Positions 1 through 5,362 are shown, numbered from the stretch's first letter. The stretch: 6,865 nucleotides of DNA from Acidobacteriota bacterium (GCA_013696385.1 JACCYR010000363.1:1-6865); one strand, 5' to 3'. Translations and numbers: made by a program. The notes: generated from the letters alone by a model not told the origin.

Positions 1-1
1 A

Positions 2-163
2 ATTCCGAAGCCTTTTACGCGGGCAAAAGTTTTTATCGCCGAACCGATTTATGTGGCGAAAAACGCGGACGATGAGGAAGTCGAAAATAAACGCCAAGAG
101 CTGCAAAAAAAACTTGACCAAACGACTGCACTTGGGAAACAATGGCGGGAAAGCGAAAAATGA
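2..163 (+). CDS. 3' end of a DUF374 / lysophospholipid acyltransferase-like protein (partial)
   Basis: The window opens inside a reading frame that runs 53 codons to a TGA. The visible tail starts IPKPFTRAKVFIAEPIYV and continues into a charged helix (EEVENKRQELQKKL). A 'P-K-P-F/W-x-R ... G/A-E-P-I-x-V' strand followed by a short charged helix is how DUF374 proteins end; these belong to the glycerolipid/lysophospholipid acyltransferase superfamily, usually lie near lipid-A genes, and act at the inner membrane. The catalytic HX4D part lies upstream of the window and cannot be checked. The next gene begins 80 bp later behind its own promoter-like sequence, so the two are probably separate units. 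The family assignment rests on about 20 residues only. Confidence 0.55.
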   Translation: MPKPFTRAKVFIAEPIYVAKNADDEEVENKRQELQKKLDQTTALGKQWRESEK

Positions 164-167
164 TTTT

Positions 168-197
168 TTGTAATAACAACTTTGAACTGTTTATGAT
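168..197 (+). promoter_or_regulatory. Candidate sigma70-type promoter for the DUF937 gene
   Basis: A TTGTAA hexamer (168-173) and a TATGAT hexamer (192-197) are separated by 18 bp, just after the upstream stop codon. They would start a short leader that contains a good Shine-Dalgarno sequence (AAGGAGA, 227-233) before the ATG at 244. Both boxes match the consensus at 4-5 of 6 positions. The region is AT-rich, so chance matches are likely. Confidence 0.4.
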
Positions 198-243
198 AAA
201 TTTAGTCGGTTTTTGATTGTAACCAAAAGGAGAAAATAAAAAG

Positions 244-927
244 ATGCCATCATTTAATGAAATTATTAATCAAGCAAAGGAGAAATTTAATTTAGGCGAC
301 GAGGCGGAAATGTTATTTTCGGCTTTGTCAGCTTTGATAACTGATAAAGCCAACGGCGGTTTTGCCGGATTTTTGCAAAGATTTAACGACGCAGGCTTGG
401 GCAATACGGCTTCTTCTTGGGTGAATTCGGGCGCGAACACGCCGATTTCTAATGAACAGCTTGAATCAGTTCTGGGAGAAAATACGCTCAATGATATTTC
501 CCGAAATGTCGGACTTGATTACCAAACGACAACTTCCGTTTCCGCTTTTATGATTCCGCAGATTGTTGACCAATTAACGCCGGAAGGCGTTCCGCTCGCA
601 GAAAGCGATTTGCTTTCGAGAATCGGAAGAACAATCAGCGACATACCGCCGGGCGAACCTTTTGACCGCGTGGGAACTGCTGCCGCCAGAATAATTAACG
701 AAGAAAACAGAGTGGTTGAGGCAAATTTTGGCGCGGTTGCCGGAAGCGAAAATAATTCAGCTTTGAGGTGGATTTTGCCGCTAATTATTCTCGCTTTGTT
801 GTTAGCTCTGGGTTTTATGTTTTGTAGTAAATCTGAACCGGTTGCCAACATCGTGGATGTAAATGCAAATCAGTCGGCTATAAATGTAAATTCAAATTCT
901 GTTGTAAAGCCAATAAATAAACTTTAA
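244..927 (+). CDS. YidB-like/DUF937 domain protein with a C-terminal membrane anchor
   Basis: This is a 227-residue protein. Residues ~20-125 look like the DUF937/YidB domain: a Gly-rich 'GGFAGFLQRFNDAGLG' stretch (38-53), a 'SWVNSGANTPIS' turn (58-69), an 'LG..TL..I' segment and 'IPQIVDQLTPEG' (104-115). The biochemical role of this family is not established. A single hydrophobic segment (about 174-194, starting LRWILPLIILALLL) is followed by a short polar Asn/Val/Ser-rich tail (199-227). In many relatives a tail like this leads into an OmpA-like or other periplasmic domain; here it simply ends. There is no N-terminal signal peptide, so the DUF937 domain is probably cytoplasmic and the tail periplasmic. 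The start is set by AAGGAGA 10 bp upstream. The gene appears monocistronic, with its own promoter and terminator. Confidence 0.75.
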   Translation: MPSFNEIINQAKEKFNLGDEAEMLFSALSALITDKANGGFAGFLQRFNDAGLGNTASSWVNSGANTPISNEQLESVLGENTLNDISRNVGLDYQTTTSVSAFMIPQIVDQLTPEGVPLAESDLLSRIGRTISDIPPGEPFDRVGTAAARIINEENRVVEANFGAVAGSENNSALRWILPLIILALLLALGFMFCSKSEPVANIVDVNANQSAINVNSNSVVKPINKL

Positions 928-940
928 TTTTATCGTTTGG

Positions 941-975
941 AAAAAGCGGATGCGAAACAGCATGTCTGCTTTTTT
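941..975. terminator. Bidirectional intrinsic terminator between convergent genes
   Basis: The left arm AAAAAGCGGATGC (941-953) pairs with the right arm GCA-TG-TCTGCTTTTT (960-974) around a 6-nt loop. This gives a 13-bp stem with a 2-nt bulge and a T-run on the right. The A-run on the left gives a T-run on the other strand, so it can serve both the DUF937 gene (stop 14 bp upstream) and the convergent ctaA. Confidence 0.75.
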
Positions 976-1022
976 ATTGAAAATTTTTTAATTTAAACTT
1001 TCCTTAGATATGCTTTTTGAGT

Positions 1023-1973
1023 TTATCGCAAATTATTTTTCGCAAAAATTTTATCTTCCGCCAAAACGCTTGCCGACATTAATACAAATGCAATCCAAAC
1101 CGCATCCGCCAAAAAAAGATGAATAATTTGCATAACAATTGGCGAAAGTGTTAAAAGCGTCAACGCGCCCGACGCAAATTGAATCAAAACCAAGATTGTC
1201 AAAACATTTGCCCAGCGATTTACCCAAAAAATTTCTTTTGCTTTCGACTTTAACCAACCGGCTAAAAATATCAGAAAAACTCCAACCGAAACTGACAAAA
1301 TTGGATGACTAACGCGCAGACGAAGAAGAATATGGGAAGTTTCAGAAAAATCTTTTGCAAAGCCTTCGGAAAGCGTCGCCGACGGAAAAAGCATACTGCT
1401 CAAAGCCGCCACCGAACCACTCATTCCGACAAAAAATACGCCTAAAATTGCCAAGCCGAGCAATAATAATACTTTCGGTTGAGACTTAAAATTAAAAGTC
1501 TTGCCGCCGCTTGCAAACCACGCGGTTAAACACAAGGAAGCCAATAAAATAAAGGTGTTCGTTAAATGTCCAATCATCCAAAACGGACGCGCCGCCGTCA
1601 AAGTTTCCGCCGTATTGCCCGTTAAAACCAAACCCGCGCCGACAACTGCTTCGGTGATGATAAAAATAAACGAAATCAACGCGGTTTTTCTGACCGCATT
1701 ACCTTTTGCAAATGTTTGAAATGCCCAAATCAGCAAAATCAAAACCATCACAAAAGCCAAACCGCTGGTTAAGCGATGCGAAAATTCAATCACGGTTTTC
1801 AGTTGCGGCGCAGACGGAATGACTTCGCCGTTGCACGTCAGCCAATGCTGCCCGCAGCCGTCGCCCGATTTCGAGGCACGCAGGAAAACGCCCCAAATTA
1901 TCACAAGGATATTAAAAGCCAACACAACCCAAGCGTATTTGGCGAACTTCGACAGTTTTAATTCAGCGTTCAT
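1023..1973 (-). CDS. ctaA: Heme A synthase (COX15/CtaA family)
   Basis: This 316-residue polytopic membrane protein fits the length and pattern of CtaA, which oxidises the C8 methyl of heme O to the formyl of heme A for aa3-type cytochrome oxidases. It has about eight hydrophobic segments in two four-helix halves. The four expected heme-ligating histidines are present: H66 in EFSHR, H136 in IGHLTNT, H223 in VSHPILS and H285 in IIHLFLAD. E63 precedes the first, as in the family's E-x-x-H motif. The first extracytoplasmic loop carries the Cys pair C40/C47 (GDGCGQHWLTC) that is typical of Bacillus-type CtaA and thought to form a redox-active disulfide. There is no clear Shine-Dalgarno sequence before the ATG. 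No ctaB or cox genes are visible beside it, so it stands alone here. Confidence 0.93.
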   Translation of the reverse strand: MNAELKLSKFAKYAWVVLAFNILVIIWGVFLRASKSGDGCGQHWLTCNGEVIPSAPQLKTVIEFSHRLTSGLAFVMVLILLIWAFQTFAKGNAVRKTALISFIFIITEAVVGAGLVLTGNTAETLTAARPFWMIGHLTNTFILLASLCLTAWFASGGKTFNFKSQPKVLLLLGLAILGVFFVGMSGSVAALSSMLFPSATLSEGFAKDFSETSHILLRLRVSHPILSVSVGVFLIFLAGWLKSKAKEIFWVNRWANVLTILVLIQFASGALTLLTLSPIVMQIIHLFLADAVWIAFVLMSASVLAEDKIFAKNNLR

Positions 1974-2007
1974 TTTGTTAAATTCAATTTATCCGGTTTT
2001 AAAAAAT

Positions 2008-2016
2008 AGGATAGCA
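2008..2016 (-). promoter_or_regulatory. Possible extended -10 element for ctaA
   Basis: On the minus strand the sequence TGCTATCCT reads as an extended -10 (TG-N-TATCCT) about 35 bp before the ctaA start codon. No convincing -35 box accompanies it. It is a weak prediction in AT-rich DNA. Confidence 0.25.
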
Positions 2017-2061
2017 CTTAAATTTTGAAATATAAATGGCGCACAGAATTAGAAAAACTTA

Positions 2062-2247
2062 ATGGAAATCGAACATTTTTTTACTTGTCCATATTGTTGG
2101 CAGGAAATTTCGATGGTCTTGGATTTATCAGCAGACGAACAAAATTACATCGAAGACTGCGAAGTTTGCTGCCGACCGATTCAAATCAGTTTCGCGGCGG
2201 AAAATTTTGAGTTAAGGGAGTTTTGGGCTGACAACATTGAGCAATGA
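2062..2247 (+). CDS. CPXCG-type cysteine-rich miniprotein
   Basis: This is a 61-residue protein with two Cys knuckles, CPYC (residues 9-12) and CEVCC (33-37), separated by an acidic 'DLSADEQNYIEDC' stretch and followed by a 'RPI' strand. This is the layout of the small CPXCG motif-containing cysteine-rich family, a predicted single zinc-ribbon protein of unknown role. In this copy the first knuckle is CPYCW, not the classical CPxCG. The TGA overlaps the ATG of tlyA (ATGA at 2244-2247), so the two are probably translationally coupled. The Shine-Dalgarno sequence is poor. An overlapping frame of similar length starting at 2025 was rejected because it lacks the Cys motif. Confidence 0.75.
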   Translation: MEIEHFFTCPYCWQEISMVLDLSADEQNYIEDCEVCCRPIQISFAAENFELREFWADNIEQ

Positions 2248-2993
2248 AAAAAGAACGCATTGACAAAATTTTGTTTGAAAAGGGAATTACCGAATCGGTA
2301 ACAAAAGCGCAGGCACTTGTTATGTCCGGCGTTGTGCTTGTTAATGAACAGCGAATTGAAAAACCTTCGGAAATTTTCTCACTAACGGCAAAAATCAGAA
2401 TAAAAAATGACTCTGCACAAAATAAATATGTCGGACGCGGCGGGTTAAAACTTGAAAAAGCATTGAAAGCATTTCATATTCGCCCAAGCGAATTTGTTTG
2501 TCTTGATATTGGTGCTTCAACCGGCGGCTTCACTGATTGTCTATTGCAAAACGGCGCAAAAAAGGTTTATGCGATTGATGTCGGGACAAATCAACTTGTT
2601 TGGAAACTTAGAAATAATGCGCGTGTTGAAGTCCGTGAAAATGTTAATGCCAGATATTTAAAACCTGAAGATTTTAACGAAAAGTTTGATTTAATTGTCA
2701 TAGATGTTTCCTTTATTTCTGTGACTAAAATTTTACCTGCGCTTATTTTACTTTTAAAAGATGACGGAAAAATTATTACGCTGATAAAACCTCAGTTTGA
2801 AGTTAGAAAAGGTGAAGTCAGCAAAGGCGGAGTTGTTTATGATGAGGAAAAACACAAAAGAGTTATTGAAGAAATAAGTCAAGCGGCGGAAGTTGTCGGT
2901 TTGCAAGTTTTGGATGTGATTGATTCACCAATTCTGGGCGCGGAAGGCAACAAAGAATTTTTGGCTCTGTATGAAAAATCTACAAGAAATTAA
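2244..2993 (+). CDS. tlyA: TlyA-family rRNA 2'-O-methyltransferase
   Basis: This 249-residue protein has an N-terminal S4 RNA-binding domain (about 3-60; RIDKILFEKGI, then SGVVLVNEQRI) and an FtsJ-like SAM methyltransferase domain (about 62-245). The SAM-binding motif is DIGASTGGFTDCLL (88-101). A K-D-K-E catalytic set is visible: K69 (GGLKLEKAL), D154 (IDVSFIS), K182 (IKPQFE) and E238 (GNKEFL), the same residue types described for the Mycobacterium tuberculosis enzyme. TlyA methylates cytidine riboses at the ribosomal subunit interface: C1920 of 23S rRNA, and in one subtype also C1409 of 16S rRNA. This affects capreomycin susceptibility. The older name hemolysin A is misleading. Which subtype this is cannot be decided by eye. 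The start overlaps the upstream stop by 4 bp. Confidence 0.93.
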   Translation: MKKERIDKILFEKGITESVTKAQALVMSGVVLVNEQRIEKPSEIFSLTAKIRIKNDSAQNKYVGRGGLKLEKALKAFHIRPSEFVCLDIGASTGGFTDCLLQNGAKKVYAIDVGTNQLVWKLRNNARVEVRENVNARYLKPEDFNEKFDLIVIDVSFISVTKILPALILLLKDDGKIITLIKPQFEVRKGEVSKGGVVYDEEKHKRVIEEISQAAEVVGLQVLDVIDSPILGAEGNKEFLALYEKSTRN

Positions 2994-3114
2994 GGAAACC
3001 GACAAACCAAAATTTGTTGAAGGCGCAGATTTTCTCAAAAAACGTGGTTACTGTTGCAAAAACGGTTGCCGTCATTGTCCTTATCCGAAGGAACAAAACG
3101 AAAAATTACAATAA
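2971..3114 (+). CDS. DUF5522-like small Cys-rich protein
   Basis: This is a 47-residue ORF in a different frame from tlyA, starting inside its last 23 bp. Residues 26-38 read RGYCCKNGCRHCP, followed by YP. The 'RGYCCx-NGCRHCPY' signature is the hallmark of the small DUF5522 family, of unknown function and probably metal-binding through its four Cys and one His. The upstream half is charged (ETDKPKFVEGADFLKK), where relatives carry a 'F/T..YH/FLKRG' segment. The frame stays open further upstream to 2920, but that stretch reads as a tlyA shadow, so I prefer the ATG at 2971. No clear Shine-Dalgarno sequence is seen, so coupling to tlyA termination is likely. It ends 9 bp inside the convergent arsR gene. 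Confidence 0.7.
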   Translation: MKNLQEIKETDKPKFVEGADFLKKRGYCCKNGCRHCPYPKEQNEKLQ

Positions 3115-3552
3115 AAATGTTTCTAATTCTTCCTTTTGTTCAAAATTCACATTCGCTTCAGTGAATGTTTCGGGCTTTGGAGCGCGGGCAATTGTAATCG
3201 GAACTTCTGTCGCACAACAAACTTCTTTCAATTTTTTGTAATCTTCCCGCATGTTTTCCTGTGATTTCAGCCATTCAAGCGCATCCTGCAAAATTTTCGC
3301 GGTATAAAAATTCGCGGGAACTTCGATACTGTAATGCATCCATTTGCCTTCACGTCTTGCAGAAACAATTCCCGCATTTCGCAGATATGCCAGATGACGC
3401 GATATTTTTGGCTGGCTTTCGCCTAAAACTTCCGTAAAAAAACAAACGCAGATTTCTTCCTCACGCATAAGATTCAGCAATTTTAAGCGCGTTTTATCTG
3501 CTAATGCCAGAAACAAACTTTCCATTTCAGATAAGATATTTTCGTTACTCAT
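3106..3552 (-). CDS. arsR: ArsR-family arsenite-responsive repressor
   Basis: This is a 148-residue winged-helix protein. LALADKTRLKLLNLM (15-29) is the first helix of the ArsR/SmtB fold, QPKISRHLAYLRNAGIV (47-63) is the recognition helix, and ARREGKWMHYSI (65-76) is the wing. The metalloid site is EICVC with C35 and C37, matching the CxC of E. coli-type ArsR at the start of the DNA-binding helices. The third Cys expected three residues later is replaced (T40). A further CC pair (C112, C113) in the C-terminal region could supply the missing thiol. The gene is divergent from arsI, and the 115-bp intergenic region carries several palindromes, so repression of both genes is likely. A possible GATACT -10 (3561-3566) lies only about 8 bp before the ATG, and no Shine-Dalgarno sequence is seen, which would make the mRNA nearly leaderless. 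Its 3' end overlaps the DUF5522 ORF by 9 bp. Confidence 0.9.
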   Translation of the reverse strand: MSNENILSEMESLFLALADKTRLKLLNLMREEEICVCFFTEVLGESQPKISRHLAYLRNAGIVSARREGKWMHYSIEVPANFYTAKILQDALEWLKSQENMREDYKKLKEVCCATEVPITIARAPKPETFTEANVNFEQKEELETFLL

Positions 3553-3566
3553 ATAAAAAAAGTATC

Positions 3567-3584
3567 ACAAAATTGAAATTTTGT
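3567..3584. promoter_or_regulatory. Perfect 8-2-8 inverted repeat near the arsR start (candidate operator)
   Basis: ACAAAATT-GA-AATTTTGT is an exact palindrome with a 2-bp centre. It lies 15 bp before the arsR start codon and almost fills the interval behind a weak GATACT -10 (minus strand, 3561-3566), where an autoregulatory ArsR would be expected to bind. The AT-rich composition makes chance more likely here than for the downstream 10-2-10 dyad. Confidence 0.4.
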
Positions 3585-3594
3585 CTTGACAAAA
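3579..3594. promoter_or_regulatory. Perfect 7-2-7 inverted repeat over the arsI -35 box
   Basis: TTTTGTC-TT-GACAAAA is an exact dyad that contains the TTGACA -35 hexamer of the arsI promoter and shares its left arm with the preceding palindrome. A -35 box inside a dyad is a usual place for repressor binding. It may be a second operator or simply overlap by chance. Confidence 0.35.
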
Positions 3595-3614
3595 CGAAAT
3601 AACAGGAATATATT
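3586..3614 (+). promoter_or_regulatory. Strong sigma70-type promoter of the arsI operon
   Basis: A perfect TTGACA (3586-3591) and TATATT (3609-3614) are separated by exactly 17 bp, 54 bp before the arsI start codon. Transcription should start near 3621. This is the best promoter match in the window and would give strong expression when not repressed. Confidence 0.8.
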
Positions 3615-3622
3615 CATCCTAA

Positions 3623-3644
3623 CATATATGTTTGAACATATATG
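3623..3644. promoter_or_regulatory. Perfect 10-2-10 palindrome, probable ArsR operator
   Basis: CATATATGTT-TG-AACATATATG is an exact 10-bp inverted repeat with a 2-bp centre. It begins 8 bp after the -10 box, so it covers the predicted transcription start and the first bases of the leader. ArsR/SmtB dimers bind dyads of this type (the 12-2-12 class with TGAA-type half-sites), and arsR lies immediately beside it. Binding here would block RNA polymerase. Confidence 0.7.
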
Positions 3645-3667
3645 AATTTAATTTTTGGAGAACTAAA

Positions 3668-4168
3668 ATGAAAACACATATCTCGTTAAATGTTGCTAAT
3701 GTCGAAAAAAGTATTGAATTTTATCAAAAAATGTTTGGTGTCAAACCTTTCAAAGTCAAAAATGGTTATGCTAAGTTTGATATTGCCAATCCGCCGCTTA
3801 ACCTAACGATGAATCAGGCTGATTTTGAAAGAGGCGGTTCGCTTTCGCATCTCGGTCTACAGGTTGGATTAACCGACGATGTTTTGTCAATGCGCGAACG
3901 TTGGATTGCTAATGATTTAGTTACTTTCGATGAAATGCAAACCGATTGCTGTTACGCTCTGCAAGACAAAACTTGGATTTCCGACCCGGATGGGAATCGC
4001 TGGGAAGTTTTCGTGGTTTTGGAGAATACAGAAGATAAAGATAGCTCTGCCTCGGCGTGTTGCGTAACCGAAAATTTTGCTGCGCCGGATAAAGAATCGG
4101 TAAAAGCAAATCAACCTGTCGAAGCTGGTTCTGCAACGTCAGGAAAAGCAGGAATTGCTTGTTGTTAA
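3668..4168 (+). CDS. arsI: ArsI-type C-As lyase (VOC/glyoxalase fold dioxygenase)
   Basis: This 166-residue protein of the ArsI/CadI group has the vicinal-oxygen-chelate fold. The predicted Fe(II) ligands are H4 (MKTHISLNV), H61 (LSHLGLQV) and E113 (GNRWEVFVV). The vicinal cysteine pair C94-C95 in QTDCCYALQ is the trivalent organoarsenical-binding signature of ArsI. The family uses O2 to cleave the C-As bond of methylarsenite and trivalent aromatic arsenicals, giving arsenite. The C-terminal tail is low in structure and ends with two more Cys pairs, C131-C132 and C165-C166. The ATG at 3668 is chosen because GGAG (3657-3660) lies 7 bp upstream; an in-frame TTG at 3632 falls inside the operator palindrome and has no ribosome binding site. 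It is the first gene of the unit, divergent from arsR. CadI (cadmium-induced) is the alternative name, but the arsC and aquaporin neighbours favour ArsI. Confidence 0.9.
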   Translation: MKTHISLNVANVEKSIEFYQKMFGVKPFKVKNGYAKFDIANPPLNLTMNQADFERGGSLSHLGLQVGLTDDVLSMRERWIANDLVTFDEMQTDCCYALQDKTWISDPDGNRWEVFVVLENTEDKDSSASACCVTENFAAPDKESVKANQPVEAGSATSGKAGIACC

Positions 4169-4207
4169 ATGGTAATTAAATAAATCAAAAGTCGTAAGAG
4201 GTGGAAA

Positions 4208-4363
4208 ATGAAAGAGTTGAAATCGTGGATAATTCAAAATCAATCTATAAATCTACAGGCGAAAATAAATCTTCGAGGAGTCTTAGTAAAGTGCTGCAAG
4301 TGGTGGCAAAAATTAAACTGCAGCCTAAGAAAAATACTATTTCATAAATGTTGCGTAAAATAA
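4208..4363 (+). CDS. Unrecognised 51-residue Cys/Trp-rich small protein
   Basis: This ORF runs from ATG to TAA, 39 bp after arsI, and is preceded by an excellent Shine-Dalgarno sequence (AAGAGGTGG, 4196-4204). The peptide is basic (12 Lys/Arg), with CCKWW at 29-33, a single C38 and a CC pair at 48-49 two residues from the end. I do not recognise a family. Five cysteines in 51 residues, next to arsI, would suit a thiol-rich arsenic-binding peptide, but that is inference only. Codon use is A-rich and lacks the usual coding feel of the neighbours. It may be a decayed fragment that happens to keep a ribosome binding site. It is cotranscribed with arsI if real. Confidence 0.4.
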   Translation: MKELKSWIIQNQSINLQAKINLRGVLVKCCKWWQKLNCSLRKILFHKCCVK

Positions 4364-4385
4364 TCTTTGCTTAAATATTATAAGT

Positions 4386-4624
4386 GATAAATCATTTGGC
4401 ACTTTAGCAGTTCACGCGGGAGAAGATTTGACGAAAAATCACGGCGCGATTTTCGTACCGATTTATAATGTGTCGGTCTTCTCTTTTCCCAATGCCGAGA
4501 ACGATGCGGCAATTCACAATTATCTGAATGAAGGATATTTTTACAGCAAGTTCGGTAATCCGACATGATACGCGCTCGAAAAGCGATTGCCGAACTCGAA
4601 AACAGTGAACCGGCTTTGGCATTT
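4386..4624 (+). pseudogene. Decayed 5' fragment of a Cys/Met-metabolism PLP-dependent enzyme
   Basis: Read in two frames, this stretch gives the N-terminal ~80 residues of a trans-sulfuration enzyme (cystathionine gamma-synthase / methionine gamma-lyase / O-acetylhomoserine sulfhydrylase family). It shows FGTLAVHAGEDL, then HGAIFVPIYNVSVFSFP, then GYFYSKFGNPT, and after a frame change KAIAELENSEPALAF. Three lesions are visible. There is no start codon in frame (a stop lies at 4356-4358). A TGA at 4566-4568 stands where an Arg (CGA) would fit in 'NPTR'. A one-base loss in the A-run at 4579-4582 shifts the frame. After LAF the homology stops, with no 'SGMAA' PLP-phosphate loop and no catalytic Lys domain, so about 80% of the gene is gone. 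It separates arsI from the aquaporin. Which subfamily it came from cannot be told. Confidence 0.8.
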
Positions 4625-4684
4625 GTCATCTTTATTCGTTCGCCATCAACTATTAAACCGATATTAAATGAAAATAGTAAGCAA

Positions 4685-5362
4685 ATGAATTTAACTCGAA
4701 AATTAACGGCAGAATTTATCGGAACGGCGTTTTTACTAGCTGTTGTCGTTGGTTCGGGTATAATGGGCGAAAATCTTTCGGGCGGAAATGTCGCCATTGC
4801 TTTGCTTGCCAATACAGTTGCGACAGGCGCGGGTTTAGCCTTTTTGATTCTGAGTTTTGGCAATATTTCGGGCGCACATTTCAATCCGGCTGTAACTTTA
4901 ACCGAAGCATTTCGCGGAAATCTGAGTTGGCGCGAAAGTGCGTTTTATGTTTTCGGGCAAATTGCGGGCGCATTTTTCGGTGTCGGAATTGCAAATTTGA
5001 TGTTCGATTTGCCAATCTATTTTGCCTCAACCAAAGTAAGAGTCGGAAATTCGCAGTTTTTAAGTGAGTTTGTCGCCACATTCGGACTGATTATGGTAAT
5101 TCAAACAGGCGTAAAGTTTCGTCCGAATCTTGTTTTTTTGATGGTTGCGACATATATTACGGCAGCTTATTGGTTCACGGCTTCGACATCTTTTGCAAAT
5201 CCGGCGGTAACTTTGGCGCGTTCCGTTTCCGACACATTTGCGGGAATAAAACCAAATAATGTTCCGATGTTTTTACTCGCGCAGATTTTAGGCGCGTTTG
5301 TAGCAACTTTTGTTTTCAACTGGCTTTTGAAGGAAGAAATGGAAGAAAAAGAAAATGTCTGA
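4685..5362 (+). CDS. aqpS: AqpS-like aquaporin (arsenite/metalloid channel)
   Basis: This 225-residue MIP-family channel has six hydrophobic helices and two half-helices ending in NPA boxes: HFNPAV (NPA 67-69) and FANPAV (NPA 172-174). A 'AEFIGTAFLL' first helix (9-18) is typical. The residue after the second NPA, normally the selectivity-filter Arg (NPAR), is V175; Arg appears only at 179. A non-Arg filter is reported for AqpS-type channels in ars operons, which let As(OH)3 flow out after ArsC action in place of ArsB/ACR3. The frame extends upstream to an ATG at 4565, but that part is the frame-shifted PLP-enzyme remnant, so I start at the ATG where the MIP homology begins. Its Shine-Dalgarno sequence is weak. 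The end overlaps arsC by 8 bp. GlpF or AqpZ identity is less likely given size, filter and neighbours. Confidence 0.85.
   Translation: MNLTRKLTAEFIGTAFLLAVVVGSGIMGENLSGGNVAIALLANTVATGAGLAFLILSFGNISGAHFNPAVTLTEAFRGNLSWRESAFYVFGQIAGAFFGVGIANLMFDLPIYFASTKVRVGNSQFLSEFVATFGLIMVIQTGVKFRPNLVFLMVATYITAAYWFTASTSFANPAVTLARSVSDTFAGIKPNNVPMFLLAQILGAFVATFVFNWLLKEEMEEKENV

Noticed and set aside
519..851. 110-codon minus-strand ORF opposite the DUF937 gene
   Set aside because: The plus strand has a recognised domain, promoter, ribosome binding site and terminator; the minus frame has none.
3628..3645. Five-codon mini-ORF (MFEHI) in the arsI leader
   Set aside because: It is just the right half of the palindrome read as codons, with no ribosome binding site. 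There is no sign of an attenuator.
3632..3667. In-frame TTG start extending arsI by 12 codons
   Set aside because: It lies within the 10-2-10 palindrome, has no ribosome binding site, and the ATG at 3668 has GGAG at good spacing with homology starting at once.
4293..4324. GCTGCA...TGCAGC stem in the arsI-aqpS gap as a terminator or structured RNA
   Set aside because: The stem is only 6 bp with a 20-nt loop and no T-run. It falls inside the small ORF and could easily be chance.
4566..4568. TGA in the PLP-enzyme fragment as a possible selenocysteine codon
   Set aside because: The position corresponds to an Arg in the family (CGA to TGA), a frameshift follows 11 bp later and the rest of the gene is missing, so decay is the simpler reading.
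4378..4884. 168-codon minus-strand ORF across the PLP remnant and the start of the aquaporin
   Set aside because: It is a shadow of the two plus-strand sequences, with no ribosome binding site and no recognisable domain.
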